Positions 29,142 to 38,515 of a stretch of 64,000 nt of DNA are shown in pieces; position 1 is the first letter of the stretch; every line of letters begins with the position of its first letter. Under the pieces are notes generated by a model. The model was not told where the DNA came from, did no database searches, and saw nothing but the letters and a program-made list of their open reading frames with translations. The stretch spans positions 1-64,000 of the forward strand of contig JADLCR010000007.1 in the NCBI GenBank assembly GCA_020847095.1, written 5' to 3'. The translations under genes and the position numbers were made by a program. The DNA comes from Oligoflexia bacterium. Its GTDB lineage: Bacteria > Bdellovibrionota > Bdellovibrionia > JABDDW01.

Positions 29142-29267
29142 ATTTTCGCGGGAGAGCCGCGAGCCAGACGCGAAGCCGATCCCGAAAACAAGGAGCATAT
29201 AAATCATATGTGACGAAGTTTGAGGGAGGGGCGACAAAGTATGACGACGCGGATCTCCCGCGAAAAT
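29142..29267. repeat. Long inverted-repeat module Y2 (14-bp perfect arms) abutting tRNA-Pro 3' end
   Basis: attttcgcgggaga (29142-29155) versus tctcccgcgaaaat (29254-29267). Confidence 0.9.
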
Positions 29268-29343
29268 GGTCGGCGCGACTGGATTTGAACCAGCGACCCC
29301 TTGCACCCCAAGCAAGTGCTCTACCAGGCTGAGCCACGCGCCG
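29267..29343 (-). tRNA. tRNA-Pro (anticodon GGG)
   Basis: Minus strand CGGCGCG TGGCTCAGCCTGGTAGAGCA CTTGC TTGGGGT GCAAG GGGTCGCTGGTTCAAATCCAG CGCGCCG-type cloverleaf with encoded ACCA end. Acceptor CGGCGCG/CGCGCCG; loop TTGGGGT gives anticodon GGG. Confidence 0.95.
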
Positions 29344-29407
29344 CAATAATTGGACTTTAAGCTATTGGTTTTAAGAGTGGATGTGGGCCTTGGCAAGTAA
29401 AATCAGG

Positions 29408-29998
29408 TTAGCCAAAAAGCTCTTTAACTCTTCGAATATCTTCAAGAAGTTGCTCAACGCGTTCTGAAGCCGAATGGAGACGTTCTTTAACATCTTGGTT
29501 TTGCTTTTCGACTTTAAGCTCCTTGCGAAGCTCCCGAATCTTGCGTTTTGCCCCTGCGATCGAAAATTTCTCGTCGTATAAAAGCTTTTTAATAATTAGG
29601 ACTGTCTCAACGTCTTTACGCGTATACATGCGCTGATTAAATGCGCTTTTTTGGGGATTTAGGGCATCGAATTCCGACTCCCAATAACGAAGCACATAAG
29701 GTTTAAGCCCCGCTAATTCGGCGACTTCACCAATTTTAAAAGCCATTTTATCGGGGATCTGGCGGGTTATTGCCGTCAAATCGATCGAGGATTCTTGAGG
29801 ATCAACATGGTTGCCGATATCGTTGAGCTCTAAAGGCACTTCTTCAATGGGTTCTGGAACTGGGTCCATACCAAATACGGGCATAGCCTGTAGCTCGGGA
29901 TTTGGAACGTCTTCGACAATAAATTCCATGGGCTCATTCTTATTTGATGCTTCAGGACTTTCTGGGTTTTCAGGAACCAGGGTTTGATCAAGATCCAT
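29408..29998 (-). CDS. MerR family transcriptional regulator
   Basis: [54 protein letters not shown] winged-helix motif. Confidence 0.9.
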   Translation of the reverse strand: MDLDQTLVPENPESPEASNKNEPMEFIVEDVPNPELQAMPVFGMDPVPEPIEEVPLELNDIGNHVDPQESSIDLTAITRQIPDKMAFKIGEVAELAGLKPYVLRYWESEFDALNPQKSAFNQRMYTRKDVETVLIIKKLLYDEKFSIAGAKRKIRELRKELKVEKQNQDVKERLHSASERVEQLLEDIRRVKELFG

Positions 29999-30020
29999 TT
30001 CATTCCCCCGCTAGACTTGT

Positions 30021-30377
30021 TTAATCGTTATCATCATCGTCGTCGTCATCTTCAACGATTTGGCTAATGTCCTCTCCATTCAGCATGGCCTTTAAAACTT
30101 GGCTGGGCCTAAATGTGAGTACGCGCCGGGCACTGATTTTAATCTGCCCCCCGGTCTGAGGATTTCTGCCAATTCGCTCTTTTTTCTGACGCACAACGAA
30201 GTTTCCAAAGCCCGAGATTTTGATTTTCTCGCCGGCCTCTAAAACCTCTTTCATGCAATTGAACACTAGCTCGACAAGCTCTGAAGATTCTTTCTTAGAA
30301 AACCCAATCTTTTCGTAAACCTTCTCAACGATGTCGGCTTTGGTCATTGTGGACTTACCGAGATTCTGCCCTGACAT
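30021..30377 (-). CDS. ihfA: Integration host factor subunit alpha
   Basis: MTKADIVEKVYEKIGFSKKESSELVELVFNCMKEVLEAGEKIKISGFGNFVVRQKKERIGRNPQTG; classic position after pheT. Confidence 0.92.
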   Translation of the reverse strand: MSGQNLGKSTMTKADIVEKVYEKIGFSKKESSELVELVFNCMKEVLEAGEKIKISGFGNFVVRQKKERIGRNPQTGGQIKISARRVLTFRPSQVLKAMLNGEDISQIVEDDDDDDDND

Positions 30378-30452
30378 GTATCTCCCCCTGGACGTGTGGA
30401 CGATCCCTTAACCTATAGAAAGGCTAGCAAGTTATTGAAAAGTTTCAAGCTT

Positions 30453-32903
30453 TTAACGAACTGACACGCCAAGCTTAGATACGGCCCCATCTACAGCTTT
30501 TTTATGCGTCGCGTTGACTTCATCGTCAGAAAGAGTCTTTTGAGGGTCTAGGTAAACCAGACGAAAGGCAAGGCTCTTCTTGTCTTGGGGAACGCCTTTT
30601 CCTTCAAACACATCAAAGCACTCGCATTGAACCGCAAGAGCACCTGCGCCCTTAAGCAGCTCTTTTTTAATATCCGCGGCTGCTAATCCCCGGTCGGCGA
30701 GAAAAGCCACATCCCTTGTCACTGAGGGAAATTTCGGCAGCGGCTTCATTTTCGAAACTCGAGGTTGGCCAGCAAAAAGCCCTTCCAGTGAAATTTCTAC
30801 GCCAACCGCTTCAACGTCCACTTCAAGAGCCTGCAAGAGTCCGGGATGTAAAGTTCCAAAAATTCCAATGGATTTTCCCTCGGCAAATATTCGTCCGCTT
30901 TGCCCTGGGTGCAAAAATGAAGCGGCCGTTTTTAGCGGATCAAATTGATATGATCGAAGCCCCCATTGATCTAACAAAGACTCTAAGATTCCCTTAATTC
31001 GATAAACAAGGGGCACACCAGAAGACTTAATCCAGTTAGCTTCGTTTTCACCCCAAAGGACGATTCCCAAACGGGCTTCTTCCGAATAAGGTCTTGGCCC
31101 TTGAAGGTCGTCTCTTTGTTCGGCCCAAAACACCGGGCCGATTTCGAAAAGCCGTCCTGATTTATTTCCGTGGCGAACATTGAACGCCAAATTTTTCAAA
31201 AGGCCCGGCAAAATACTTAACCTCATCGCATTGAGGTCTTGATTGAGGGGATTTTTTAAAAAGACTGGTTTTGCTTTGTAAGTGAGCCCCCATTCTTTCT
31301 TTTCTCCGGCCTCATCTCCTAAAACTTTTTTCTGAAAATCAGAGCTTAGAAAACTAAGATTAACGGCTTGGCTCACACCTAAAGAGCGAAGATCGCGGGA
31401 TAGTTTTTCTTCAAGATCAAATTGCCGATGATGAGGAGTGGGATCTTTCGTTACCGCCGGTATGGTTTCTGGAATATTATGATATCCCTTGAGTCTCAAA
31501 ATTTCTTCGCCCAAATCTTCAGCCAGTTTCAAATCCCCACGGTACGCGGGCGGATTGACCAAAAGTTTTTGCCCTGAACCCGAAACATCACAACCCACAC
31601 GCTCTAATAGTCTTTTGGCCTCTACTCCCTCGATGGGAATACCAAGTCTTGCCCCAATGTACTTAAGATCAATTTCAATTCGAGGCCGCACGAGTGGACG
31701 CGGATAATGATCGTGGTGATCAGAACAAACTTGCCCCTGGGCCACTTCGCTTAGGAGCTGACAGGCACGGTTGAGAGCCACAACAACTTGATCTGGATCA
31801 ATCCCACGGCAAAAGCGGTAAGAAGAATCGCTATCCATGCCATGGAGTCTTGAGGTTCTTCTGACAGTCCAAGGCACAAAGTAGGCGCTTTCCACAAATA
31901 TATCTTTTGTGGAGTCCGTGACCCCACTTTCTTTGCTGCCCATGACTCCAGCAAGCGCGATGGGTCGTTTTGCGTCGCAAATCACAAGCTCGGAACCGTC
32001 AAACTTGAGTTCCCGATCATCAAGAGCCACCATGGTTTCGCCGGGCTGACTCGGCCTGACTACGACGTGTTTCCCCTCAACTTTTTCAAGATCAAAGGCA
32101 TGTAGTGGCTGACCTAACTCCATCATCACATAATTTGTCACATCAACCACATTATTGATCGATCGCAACCCAACCGCTTCCAAACTTTTCTTTAGCCACT
32201 CTGGGCTTGGCCCCACTTTTACATTCATGACAGCTCGGCCCGCATAGCGAGGGCAACGATCCGTATCCTCAACAGAAAGTCTCACTAGTTTTTTCGTGGA
32301 TTCACGCCCATCGGCGGCAGGAATTGTCGGAAATTCAAGAGAGCGGCCCAAAAGGCTACAAAGCTCTCTTGCAAGCCCAAGATGACTTAAGCAATCGGCC
32401 CGATTAGGGGTCACCTTGATATCGAAAAGAACATCATCTAGGTGGGCGTATTTAGAAAATGGCTCTCCCACGGGGGCCGACTCCGGCAAGATCATAATCC
32501 CTTCGGATTGAGCGGCAATACCCAGTTCCTTTTCCGAACAAAGCATTCCTTGGGATTCAATGCCCCGAATCTTACTTATCTTAATTTCAAAATTTCCTGG
32601 CAAGACCGCGCCCGGCAAGGCCAAGACCGCGATATCGCCTGCTTTATGATTCTTTGCTCCGCAGACGATTTGATGAGTTTCGTTACCCGTTGAAACTTTG
32701 CATAAGGTCAAATTATCAGCCTGAGGGTGCTTTTCCTTTTCCAATATTTTGGCCACAACAACATTTTTCAGACTGGCCCCTTGATCCGTAATGCCCTCGA
32801 CTTCGAGGCCCCCTTGAGTCAACAGTTCAGAAATCTTGTCTGGTTGCTGTGCCAAATCTCTGAGATCAATATATTTTGCTAACCACTTCAGAGAAATCTT
32901 CAT
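30453..32903 (-). CDS. pheT: Phenylalanine-tRNA ligase beta subunit
   Basis: MKISLKWLAKYIDL, VGGLEVEGI-type start, tRNA-binding domain VVVAKILEKEKHPQADNLTLCKVS, FDX-ACB C-terminus. Confidence 0.97.
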   Translation of the reverse strand: MKISLKWLAKYIDLRDLAQQPDKISELLTQGGLEVEGITDQGASLKNVVVAKILEKEKHPQADNLTLCKVSTGNETHQIVCGAKNHKAGDIAVLALPGAVLPGNFEIKISKIRGIESQGMLCSEKELGIAAQSEGIMILPESAPVGEPFSKYAHLDDVLFDIKVTPNRADCLSHLGLARELCSLLGRSLEFPTIPAADGRESTKKLVRLSVEDTDRCPRYAGRAVMNVKVGPSPEWLKKSLEAVGLRSINNVVDVTNYVMMELGQPLHAFDLEKVEGKHVVVRPSQPGETMVALDDRELKFDGSELVICDAKRPIALAGVMGSKESGVTDSTKDIFVESAYFVPWTVRRTSRLHGMDSDSSYRFCRGIDPDQVVVALNRACQLLSEVAQGQVCSDHHDHYPRPLVRPRIEIDLKYIGARLGIPIEGVEAKRLLERVGCDVSGSGQKLLVNPPAYRGDLKLAEDLGEEILRLKGYHNIPETIPAVTKDPTPHHRQFDLEEKLSRDLRSLGVSQAVNLSFLSSDFQKKVLGDEAGEKKEWGLTYKAKPVFLKNPLNQDLNAMRLSILPGLLKNLAFNVRHGNKSGRLFEIGPVFWAEQRDDLQGPRPYSEEARLGIVLWGENEANWIKSSGVPLVYRIKGILESLLDQWGLRSYQFDPLKTAASFLHPGQSGRIFAEGKSIGIFGTLHPGLLQALEVDVEAVGVEISLEGLFAGQPRVSKMKPLPKFPSVTRDVAFLADRGLAAADIKKELLKGAGALAVQCECFDVFEGKGVPQDKKSLAFRLVYLDPQKTLSDDEVNATHKKAVDGAVSKLGVSVR

Positions 32904-33952
32904 GACCGGAACTGCTCCAAGAAACGAGTATCGTTTTCCGTAAATGCCCCAATATGTGTGACTCCGTATTTCACGATGGCAATCCGCTCAATACCCATCC
33001 CAAATGCAAATCCGTTGTATTTTGGGTATTCAATTCCCGCGGATTTGAAAACATTGGGATGAATCATTCCTGAGCCCCCAATTTCAATCCAACCGGAGCC
33101 CTTGCACATGGAACAGCCTTTTTGTTTGCACAAAGGGCAGCTGGCATCAAATTCCGCACCAGGCTCAACAAAAGGAAAAAAACTAGGACGGAGTCTGACT
33201 TTGACTTCAGACCCGAAAAATTCCCGGGCGAAAAATCCCAGGGTCCCCTTGAGATCAGCCATGGAAACATTCTCATCGACCACAAAGCCTTCAACCTGAT
33301 GAAAGTGCGGTGAATGAGACACGTCGCTGTCACTGCGATAAACGCCACCGGGACTCATGATTCTTAGCGGTGGTTTTTCAGTCATCATAGATCGGATTTG
33401 GACAGGGCTTGTATGAGTTCTTAAAATCCAAGGTGAAAATTCACCGGTCTTTCGCTCGACACCATCATCGATATAAAACGTATCTTGCATATCGCGTGAA
33501 GCATGATCGGGACCGATATTGAGGGCATCAAAATTAAAAAAGTCTTTTTCAATATGAGGGCCGAGTCGAACCGAAAAACCAATACGGCCAAAAATCTCAC
33601 ATAACTCGCGGGTGACTCGCACCACAAGATGGTCTGAGCCCACCATCCGCTTTTCACCAGGTAAGGTGATATCAAGTCGCTCCTTTTCGAGGCGACTATT
33701 TAGTTCTGAGCGTTTTAGACCGGATTCTTTACTCAAATAGAGGGACTCAAGCTCGTCACGCACTTCATTCGCACGCTTTCCGATGGTCTTGCGATCATCG
33801 GGCGTAAGCTTTCCCATTTCTTTCAGAATGCCTGAAAAACTACCTTGCTTGCCCAGGTACCGAACTTTAACTTCGTACAGAGATTCGCTGGTCGTGGCTT
33901 TAGCAATGGCCAATTTGGCCTCTTCAAAAAGCCCATTGATGCGATCTAGCAT
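32900..33952 (-). CDS. pheS: Phenylalanine-tRNA ligase alpha subunit
   Basis: RTHTSPVQIRSM, GGVYRSDSDVSHSPHFHQVEGFVVDENVS, NGFAFGMGIERIAIVKYGV. Confidence 0.97.
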   Translation of the reverse strand: MLDRINGLFEEAKLAIAKATTSESLYEVKVRYLGKQGSFSGILKEMGKLTPDDRKTIGKRANEVRDELESLYLSKESGLKRSELNSRLEKERLDITLPGEKRMVGSDHLVVRVTRELCEIFGRIGFSVRLGPHIEKDFFNFDALNIGPDHASRDMQDTFYIDDGVERKTGEFSPWILRTHTSPVQIRSMMTEKPPLRIMSPGGVYRSDSDVSHSPHFHQVEGFVVDENVSMADLKGTLGFFAREFFGSEVKVRLRPSFFPFVEPGAEFDASCPLCKQKGCSMCKGSGWIEIGGSGMIHPNVFKSAGIEYPKYNGFAFGMGIERIAIVKYGVTHIGAFTENDTRFLEQFRS

Positions 33953-33972
33953 GGTGGTCCCTTATTTGTTTT

Positions 33973-34326
33973 TTACTGTGCCGCCAGAGCTTGCTTAACG
34001 ATGGCTGAAAATGCTGCCGCATCGTGAATAGCAATATCAGACAAGACTTTTCGATCCAGCCCGATCTTGGCCTTATGAAGGGCTCCAATAAGCTTTGAGT
34101 ATGTGGTTCCGTTGGCTCTAGCAGCAGCGTTAATGCGCACCGTCCAGAGTTTTCGGAATTCTCGTTTTCGGGTTTTACGATCTCGGTAAGCATAAACGCC
34201 TGCGCGATCGACAACTTCTTGAGCTGTTACAAATAATCGACTGTTAGATCCGTAAAAACCTTTAGCTCGTTTTAAGACTTTTTTCCTTCGAGCGCGGGCC
34301 TTAGTTCCACGTTTTACGCGTGCCAT
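33973..34326 (-). CDS. rplT: 50S ribosomal protein L20
   Basis: [32 protein letters not shown]...[21 protein letters not shown]. Confidence 0.98.
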   Translation of the reverse strand: MARVKRGTKARARRKKVLKRAKGFYGSNSRLFVTAQEVVDRAGVYAYRDRKTRKREFRKLWTVRINAAARANGTTYSKLIGALHKAKIGLDRKVLSDIAIHDAAAFSAIVKQALAAQ

Positions 34327-34406
34327 GATTTAACTCCTTTGTCCTCGAGGCCAGTCATTCGCAATGATGACTTGTTTGATGCCAGAGTACGGTTGAGCTC
34401 TGCCAA

Positions 34407-34601
34407 TTATCCGTTAGGAAGCAATCTTCCCACTTGGATCATGTTGGCTGAGTTAACAATAAAATTTCTTCTCAATGCTCGTTTTTGTTTTGTCGAGCGG
34501 TGCCTCAACAAGTGGCGGGCGTACGCTCCCTTGCGCTTAACTTTGCCGCTACCTGTAACTCTAAGTCGTTTAGCCGCACCTTTATTTGTTTTCATTTTCA
34601 T
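34407..34601 (-). CDS. rpmI: 50S ribosomal protein L35
   Basis: [44 protein letters not shown]. Confidence 0.97.
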   Translation of the reverse strand: MKMKTNKGAAKRLRVTGSGKVKRKGAYARHLLRHRSTKQKRALRRNFIVNSANMIQVGRLLPNG

Positions 34602-34623
34602 AAAAAACTGTCCTTATTTAATT

Positions 34624-35202
34624 TTACGCCTTTTTCTGCTCTTGAGGGGCTCCCGTGGTTGCCGCCGGTTTTGGTGACGGCGCCCCTGCTTTCGGCTTTC
34701 CTGGACCCAAAAGCATGATGAGTTTTTTACCCTCAAAAGTAGGATTCTGCTCTATAACACAGCTATCACCCAATGTGGCAATGATTTTATCCAGTAAGGC
34801 CCTTCCCAACTCGGAATGGGATACTTCGCGCCCACGAAAGGTCACAATAACGCGAGCCTTATGGCCCTCTTGTAAAAACTCCTGGATATGGCGGGTCTTG
34901 TACTCCACATCGTGCTGATCCGTATTTGGTCTGAATTGAACCTCTTTTATTGTAATGACGGTCTGCTTTTTCTTGCTCTCGGCCGCCTTTTTCTTCAATT
35001 CATACTTATACTTACCGAAATCCATCATTTTGCAGGTGGGGGGATTGGCATCCGGGGCCACCTCGATCAAGTCTAAGCCCTTGTCGTAAGCCATTCGAAC
35101 GGCATCTGGAACCTGAAATAGGCCTAGCATTTTACCTTCGTCGTCAATAACTCGCACCATGGGCGCGCGGATTTCAAAGTTAACTCTCAGCTTTTTGTTG
35201 AT
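34624..35202 (-). CDS. infC: Translation initiation factor IF-3, probable ATC start codon
   Basis: IF-3 N-terminus INKKLRVNFEIRAPMVRVIDDEGKMLG begins at ATC (35202-35200), 6 nt after GGAGG (35213-35209); in-frame TAG four codons upstream of ATC; track ORF starts at an internal ATG. Confidence 0.92.
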   Translation of the reverse strand: MNKKLRVNFEIRAPMVRVIDDEGKMLGLFQVPDAVRMAYDKGLDLIEVAPDANPPTCKMMDFGKYKYELKKKAAESKKKQTVITIKEVQFRPNTDQHDVEYKTRHIQEFLQEGHKARVIVTFRGREVSHSELGRALLDKIIATLGDSCVIEQNPTFEGKKLIMLLGPGKPKAGAPSPKPAATTGAPQEQKKA

Positions 35203-35223
35203 GGGACACCTCCACTAATTGGG

Positions 35224-37185
35224 TTAAACATGACTCCAAGGCCCCGTCACTTCACGAGACCGGATTTCTTCGACGAGTTTATTTACGAACTCATCGACTT
35301 TTATTCCTTTAATTTCTTTTCCGGATTTAAGCCTCACTGATACCGTGCCTTCGGCAACCTCGTTATCTCCGGCGATAATCATATAGGGCACTTTTTGAAG
35401 TTGAGCTTCTCGGATTTTAAATCCTAATTTTTCATTTCTAAAGTCCGATTCAACACGCACACCGTGAGCTTTAAGTTTCGCCTCCAAAATCTTAAGGTAC
35501 TCTTCTTGAGATTGGGTGATATTGATTAAAACTGCTTGTACCGGAGCAATCCAAGATGGAAACACGCCCCCACAATGCTCAATATAAACTCCAATAAAGC
35601 GTTCAAACGAACCTAAGACGGCCCGATGCAAGACTACCGGTTTATGAGGTTTATTGTCCTCTCCGGTGTACTCAAGGTTAAACCTATTGGCCATATTGAA
35701 ATCACATTGAATCGTTCCCAGTTGCCACTTTCGGCCTATGGCATCGGTCACCATGATATCCAATTTAGGGCCATAAAACGCCCCATCGCCCGTATTCATT
35801 TGATAAGGCAAATGCAACGACTTAAGAGCACTTTCTAAGGCATGCTCAGCTTTATCCCAAAGTGAATCGTCGCCCAATCTTTTAGGCGGTCTCGTAGAGA
35901 AAAATACACTGAACTCAGAAAATCCAAATCGTTCGTAAACTTCTTTAAGCAAAGACATAAAAGAAACGATCTCGGCTTGAATTTGATCGATGGTACAAAA
36001 GATATGAGCGTCATCTTGGCAAAAAGTTCGAACGCGAGCCAAACCATGAACCACTCCCGCCCGCTCAAAACGATGAAGTCTTCCAAAGTCAGCCACCCGC
36101 CATGGTAAATCGCGGTAAGACCTCAAGCTCGAGCCAAAAATCAGTGCATGGCAGGGGCAATTCATCGCCTTCACCATTGCAGAACGCTCTTCTTTAACTT
36201 CGGCGTCAGCAGGAACCGCAAAATACATGTTTTCGCGATAGTTGTCATAATGACCAGACGTCTTAAAAGTTTCCGTATCTAAGACTTGAGGCGTGACCAC
36301 TTCTTCATAACCGTATTCGAAATACAACTCTCGTAGGTATTTCAAAAGCTCGTTGTATATGGCAGTTCCTTTTGGCAAGAAAAACGGTGAAGCCGGTGCC
36401 CAGGGGTGGAACATAAAAAGTCCCAAATCTTTTCCAAGCCTTCGATGATCGCGTTTCTTAGCTTCCTCCAGTTGCAGGAGATAATCATCGAGCTCTTTTT
36501 TACTTGGAAAAGCCGTTCCATAGATTCTCTGCAATTGAGGATTTTTTTCGTCGCCGCGCCAATAGGCTCCCGCAATAGACAAAAGCTTAAAGGCTTTTAC
36601 AAAAGATGTTTTTGGCACGTGAGGGCCGCGGCAGAGATCAAACCAGTCGCCCTGATGATAAATGCTGACTTCTTTTTCTCCCTGCTTTTTTAGGTCTTCA
36701 ATGATCTCGACTTTAAAACGCTCACCCATCTTTTTAAATGTGGCAATCGCCTCATCGACCGGCATAGTCGTCCGCTTAATTTCATAATCAGCGGCAGTGA
36801 TTTTATGCATTTCTTTTTCCAGCAGATCTAAATCTTCTGGGACAAAAGTTCTCGGACTATCAAGGTCATAAAAGAAACCGGTGTCGATTACGGGACCAAT
36901 GGTGATCTTGACCTCAGGCCATAGCTTTTGAACTGCTTGGGCCAAAATATGAGCGGCCGAATGCCTCACCACATCGAGGGCTTCGCGATCCTTGGTCGTA
37001 ATAATAGTGACATGGGAGTCTTTAGAAATCAGAGTTCGAATATCAACGACTTCGCCGTCAATTTTTCCTGCTATGGCCGACTTCGCAAGACCGGGCCCAA
37101 TGGCCGCAGCCAACTCGGCAATCGTGATTGGCGACGCAAATTCTTTGACCGACTGATCTGGTAAAGTAACACGAATCTTTGGCAT
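35224..37185 (-). CDS. thrS: Threonine-tRNA ligase
   Basis: MPKIRVTLPDQSVKEF TGS domain; MNCPCHALIF, RFERAGVVHGLARVRTFCQDDAHIFC; start taken at 37185. Confidence 0.97.
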   Translation of the reverse strand: MPKIRVTLPDQSVKEFASPITIAELAAAIGPGLAKSAIAGKIDGEVVDIRTLISKDSHVTIITTKDREALDVVRHSAAHILAQAVQKLWPEVKITIGPVIDTGFFYDLDSPRTFVPEDLDLLEKEMHKITAADYEIKRTTMPVDEAIATFKKMGERFKVEIIEDLKKQGEKEVSIYHQGDWFDLCRGPHVPKTSFVKAFKLLSIAGAYWRGDEKNPQLQRIYGTAFPSKKELDDYLLQLEEAKKRDHRRLGKDLGLFMFHPWAPASPFFLPKGTAIYNELLKYLRELYFEYGYEEVVTPQVLDTETFKTSGHYDNYRENMYFAVPADAEVKEERSAMVKAMNCPCHALIFGSSLRSYRDLPWRVADFGRLHRFERAGVVHGLARVRTFCQDDAHIFCTIDQIQAEIVSFMSLLKEVYERFGFSEFSVFFSTRPPKRLGDDSLWDKAEHALESALKSLHLPYQMNTGDGAFYGPKLDIMVTDAIGRKWQLGTIQCDFNMANRFNLEYTGEDNKPHKPVVLHRAVLGSFERFIGVYIEHCGGVFPSWIAPVQAVLINITQSQEEYLKILEAKLKAHGVRVESDFRNEKLGFKIREAQLQKVPYMIIAGDNEVAEGTVSVRLKSGKEIKGIKVDEFVNKLVEEIRSREVTGPWSHV

Positions 37186-37381
37186 GCTTAATATGAACTG
37201 GGCACGGTGCAAGAAATCGGTGAGTTTTCAAAATGTAAGAAATGCATTGAGTCAAACATGCTCGGAAGTCCTGGAATTGTCAAGAAAATGAGAGAGCCTT
37301 GGCGAAGGCCCATATTTCTGATAGACCCTGAGGCCGGTTTGGGGACTGTAATAGTTGCATAAAAAGCCATAGGGGGCCTAA

Positions 37382-38515
37382 ATGGATCTTGTTCAGACTC
37401 GCAATTCTCAAAATGTCCGGTTACAAACGATACCCATGTTGAATTTCAAACGCTGTGACAAAAGACCTCCTGTTCAGTTCACTCCGAACCCAAAGTTTGG
37501 GTCGGTATTTGCGCCCCATGCGCTTCGAATTAATTTTACGGAAGCTGATCTTGGTCGCACCCTCAATGCGGAGATCATTCCTTTTGAAAGGGAAATGTTC
37601 AGCCCGGCCACTATCGCACTCCATTACGGTCAAAGCGTATTCGAAGGCATGAAAGCTTATCGATTAGCAGACGGTTCGGTGGCCGCTTTCAGAGCGGAGC
37701 TTCATGCCGCTCGTTTTATGCGCTCTTGTGCCCGCATGGCGATGCCCTTGCTGGGAGAAGAGAACTTTCTCACATGCTTAAATGAATACCTTAAATTTGA
37801 ACAAGAATCGGTTCCCTCAATTCCGGAGCACTCTTTATATTTGCGTCCGATTCAATTTGGCCGAGACGAAATCGTAAAGGTAGGCCGCAGCAAGCTCTAT
37901 AGCTTCTATATTTTGGCAACTATTGCGGGTCCCTATTTTCATAGTGGTAAAAAGCCGGCCCGTGTTTTGGTGAATCGAGAATTTGTGCGCGCCTTTCCGG
38001 GCGGTACCGGAGAAATCAAAACCGCAGCCAACTACGCCTTAAGTCTTTGGCCTCAAACCTACGCTGAACAATTTCAATGCGACCAAGTTTTGTATCTTGA
38101 TGCCCTTAATCATGACTCCATCAACGAATTGGGTGGCATGAACTTTTTTATGGTTAAAGATGGTGCGCTCCATACACCGTCACTTTCAGGAACCATTTTG
38201 CGCGGGGTGACGAGAGAGTCCATTCTTCAGATTGCCCCTAGCTTAGGCATCCCTGTTCACGAATCCGATATCTCGTTTAGCCAAATGATGGGAGATATGG
38301 CATCGGGAAAAGTGACTGAAGCCTTTGCTTGCGGAACCGCCGCCGTCATTCATTCAATCGGAGATATCGTTTATCAGCCCAATTCTCAAACCAAACCGGA
38401 AGTATTAAAACTTCAGGAGTCCACTCCAGTTGCGGACAAACTTTATAAGCAATTGTGCGCGATCCAGAGAGCTGAGATTCCGGCGCCGGGACCATGGCAC
38501 TTTCGCTTGTCTTAA
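37382..38515 (+). CDS. ilvE: Branched-chain amino acid aminotransferase
   Basis: LHYGQSVFEGMKAYRL, PGGTGEIKTAANYALSL, YLDALNHDSINELGGMNFFMV, EAFACGTAAVI. Confidence 0.95.
   Translation: MDLVQTRNSQNVRLQTIPMLNFKRCDKRPPVQFTPNPKFGSVFAPHALRINFTEADLGRTLNAEIIPFEREMFSPATIALHYGQSVFEGMKAYRLADGSVAAFRAELHAARFMRSCARMAMPLLGEENFLTCLNEYLKFEQESVPSIPEHSLYLRPIQFGRDEIVKVGRSKLYSFYILATIAGPYFHSGKKPARVLVNREFVRAFPGGTGEIKTAANYALSLWPQTYAEQFQCDQVLYLDALNHDSINELGGMNFFMVKDGALHTPSLSGTILRGVTRESILQIAPSLGIPVHESDISFSQMMGDMASGKVTEAFACGTAAVIHSIGDIVYQPNSQTKPEVLKLQESTPVADKLYKQLCAIQRAEIPAPGPWHFRLS

Noticed and set aside
28560-29343. Integrated mobile element using tRNA-Pro as attachment site
   Set aside because: The tRNA 3' end is repeated, but no integrase or other mobility gene lies between copies, and spacings are only about 0.27-0.29 kb. 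The repeats are reported as a tRNA-linked array instead.
28938-29396. 152-aa and 74-aa minus-strand ORFs over the tRNA region (VEHLLGVQGVAGSNPVAPTI / VAQPGRALAWGARGRWFKSSRADH)
   Set aside because: These are the familiar spurious translations of tRNA genes; the DNA is explained by tRNA-Pro and its 3'-end repeats.
37213-37381. Possible T-box or leader attenuator between thrS and ilvE
   Set aside because: No T-box core (GGTGG/AGGGTGGNACCGCG) or specifier structure could be seen.
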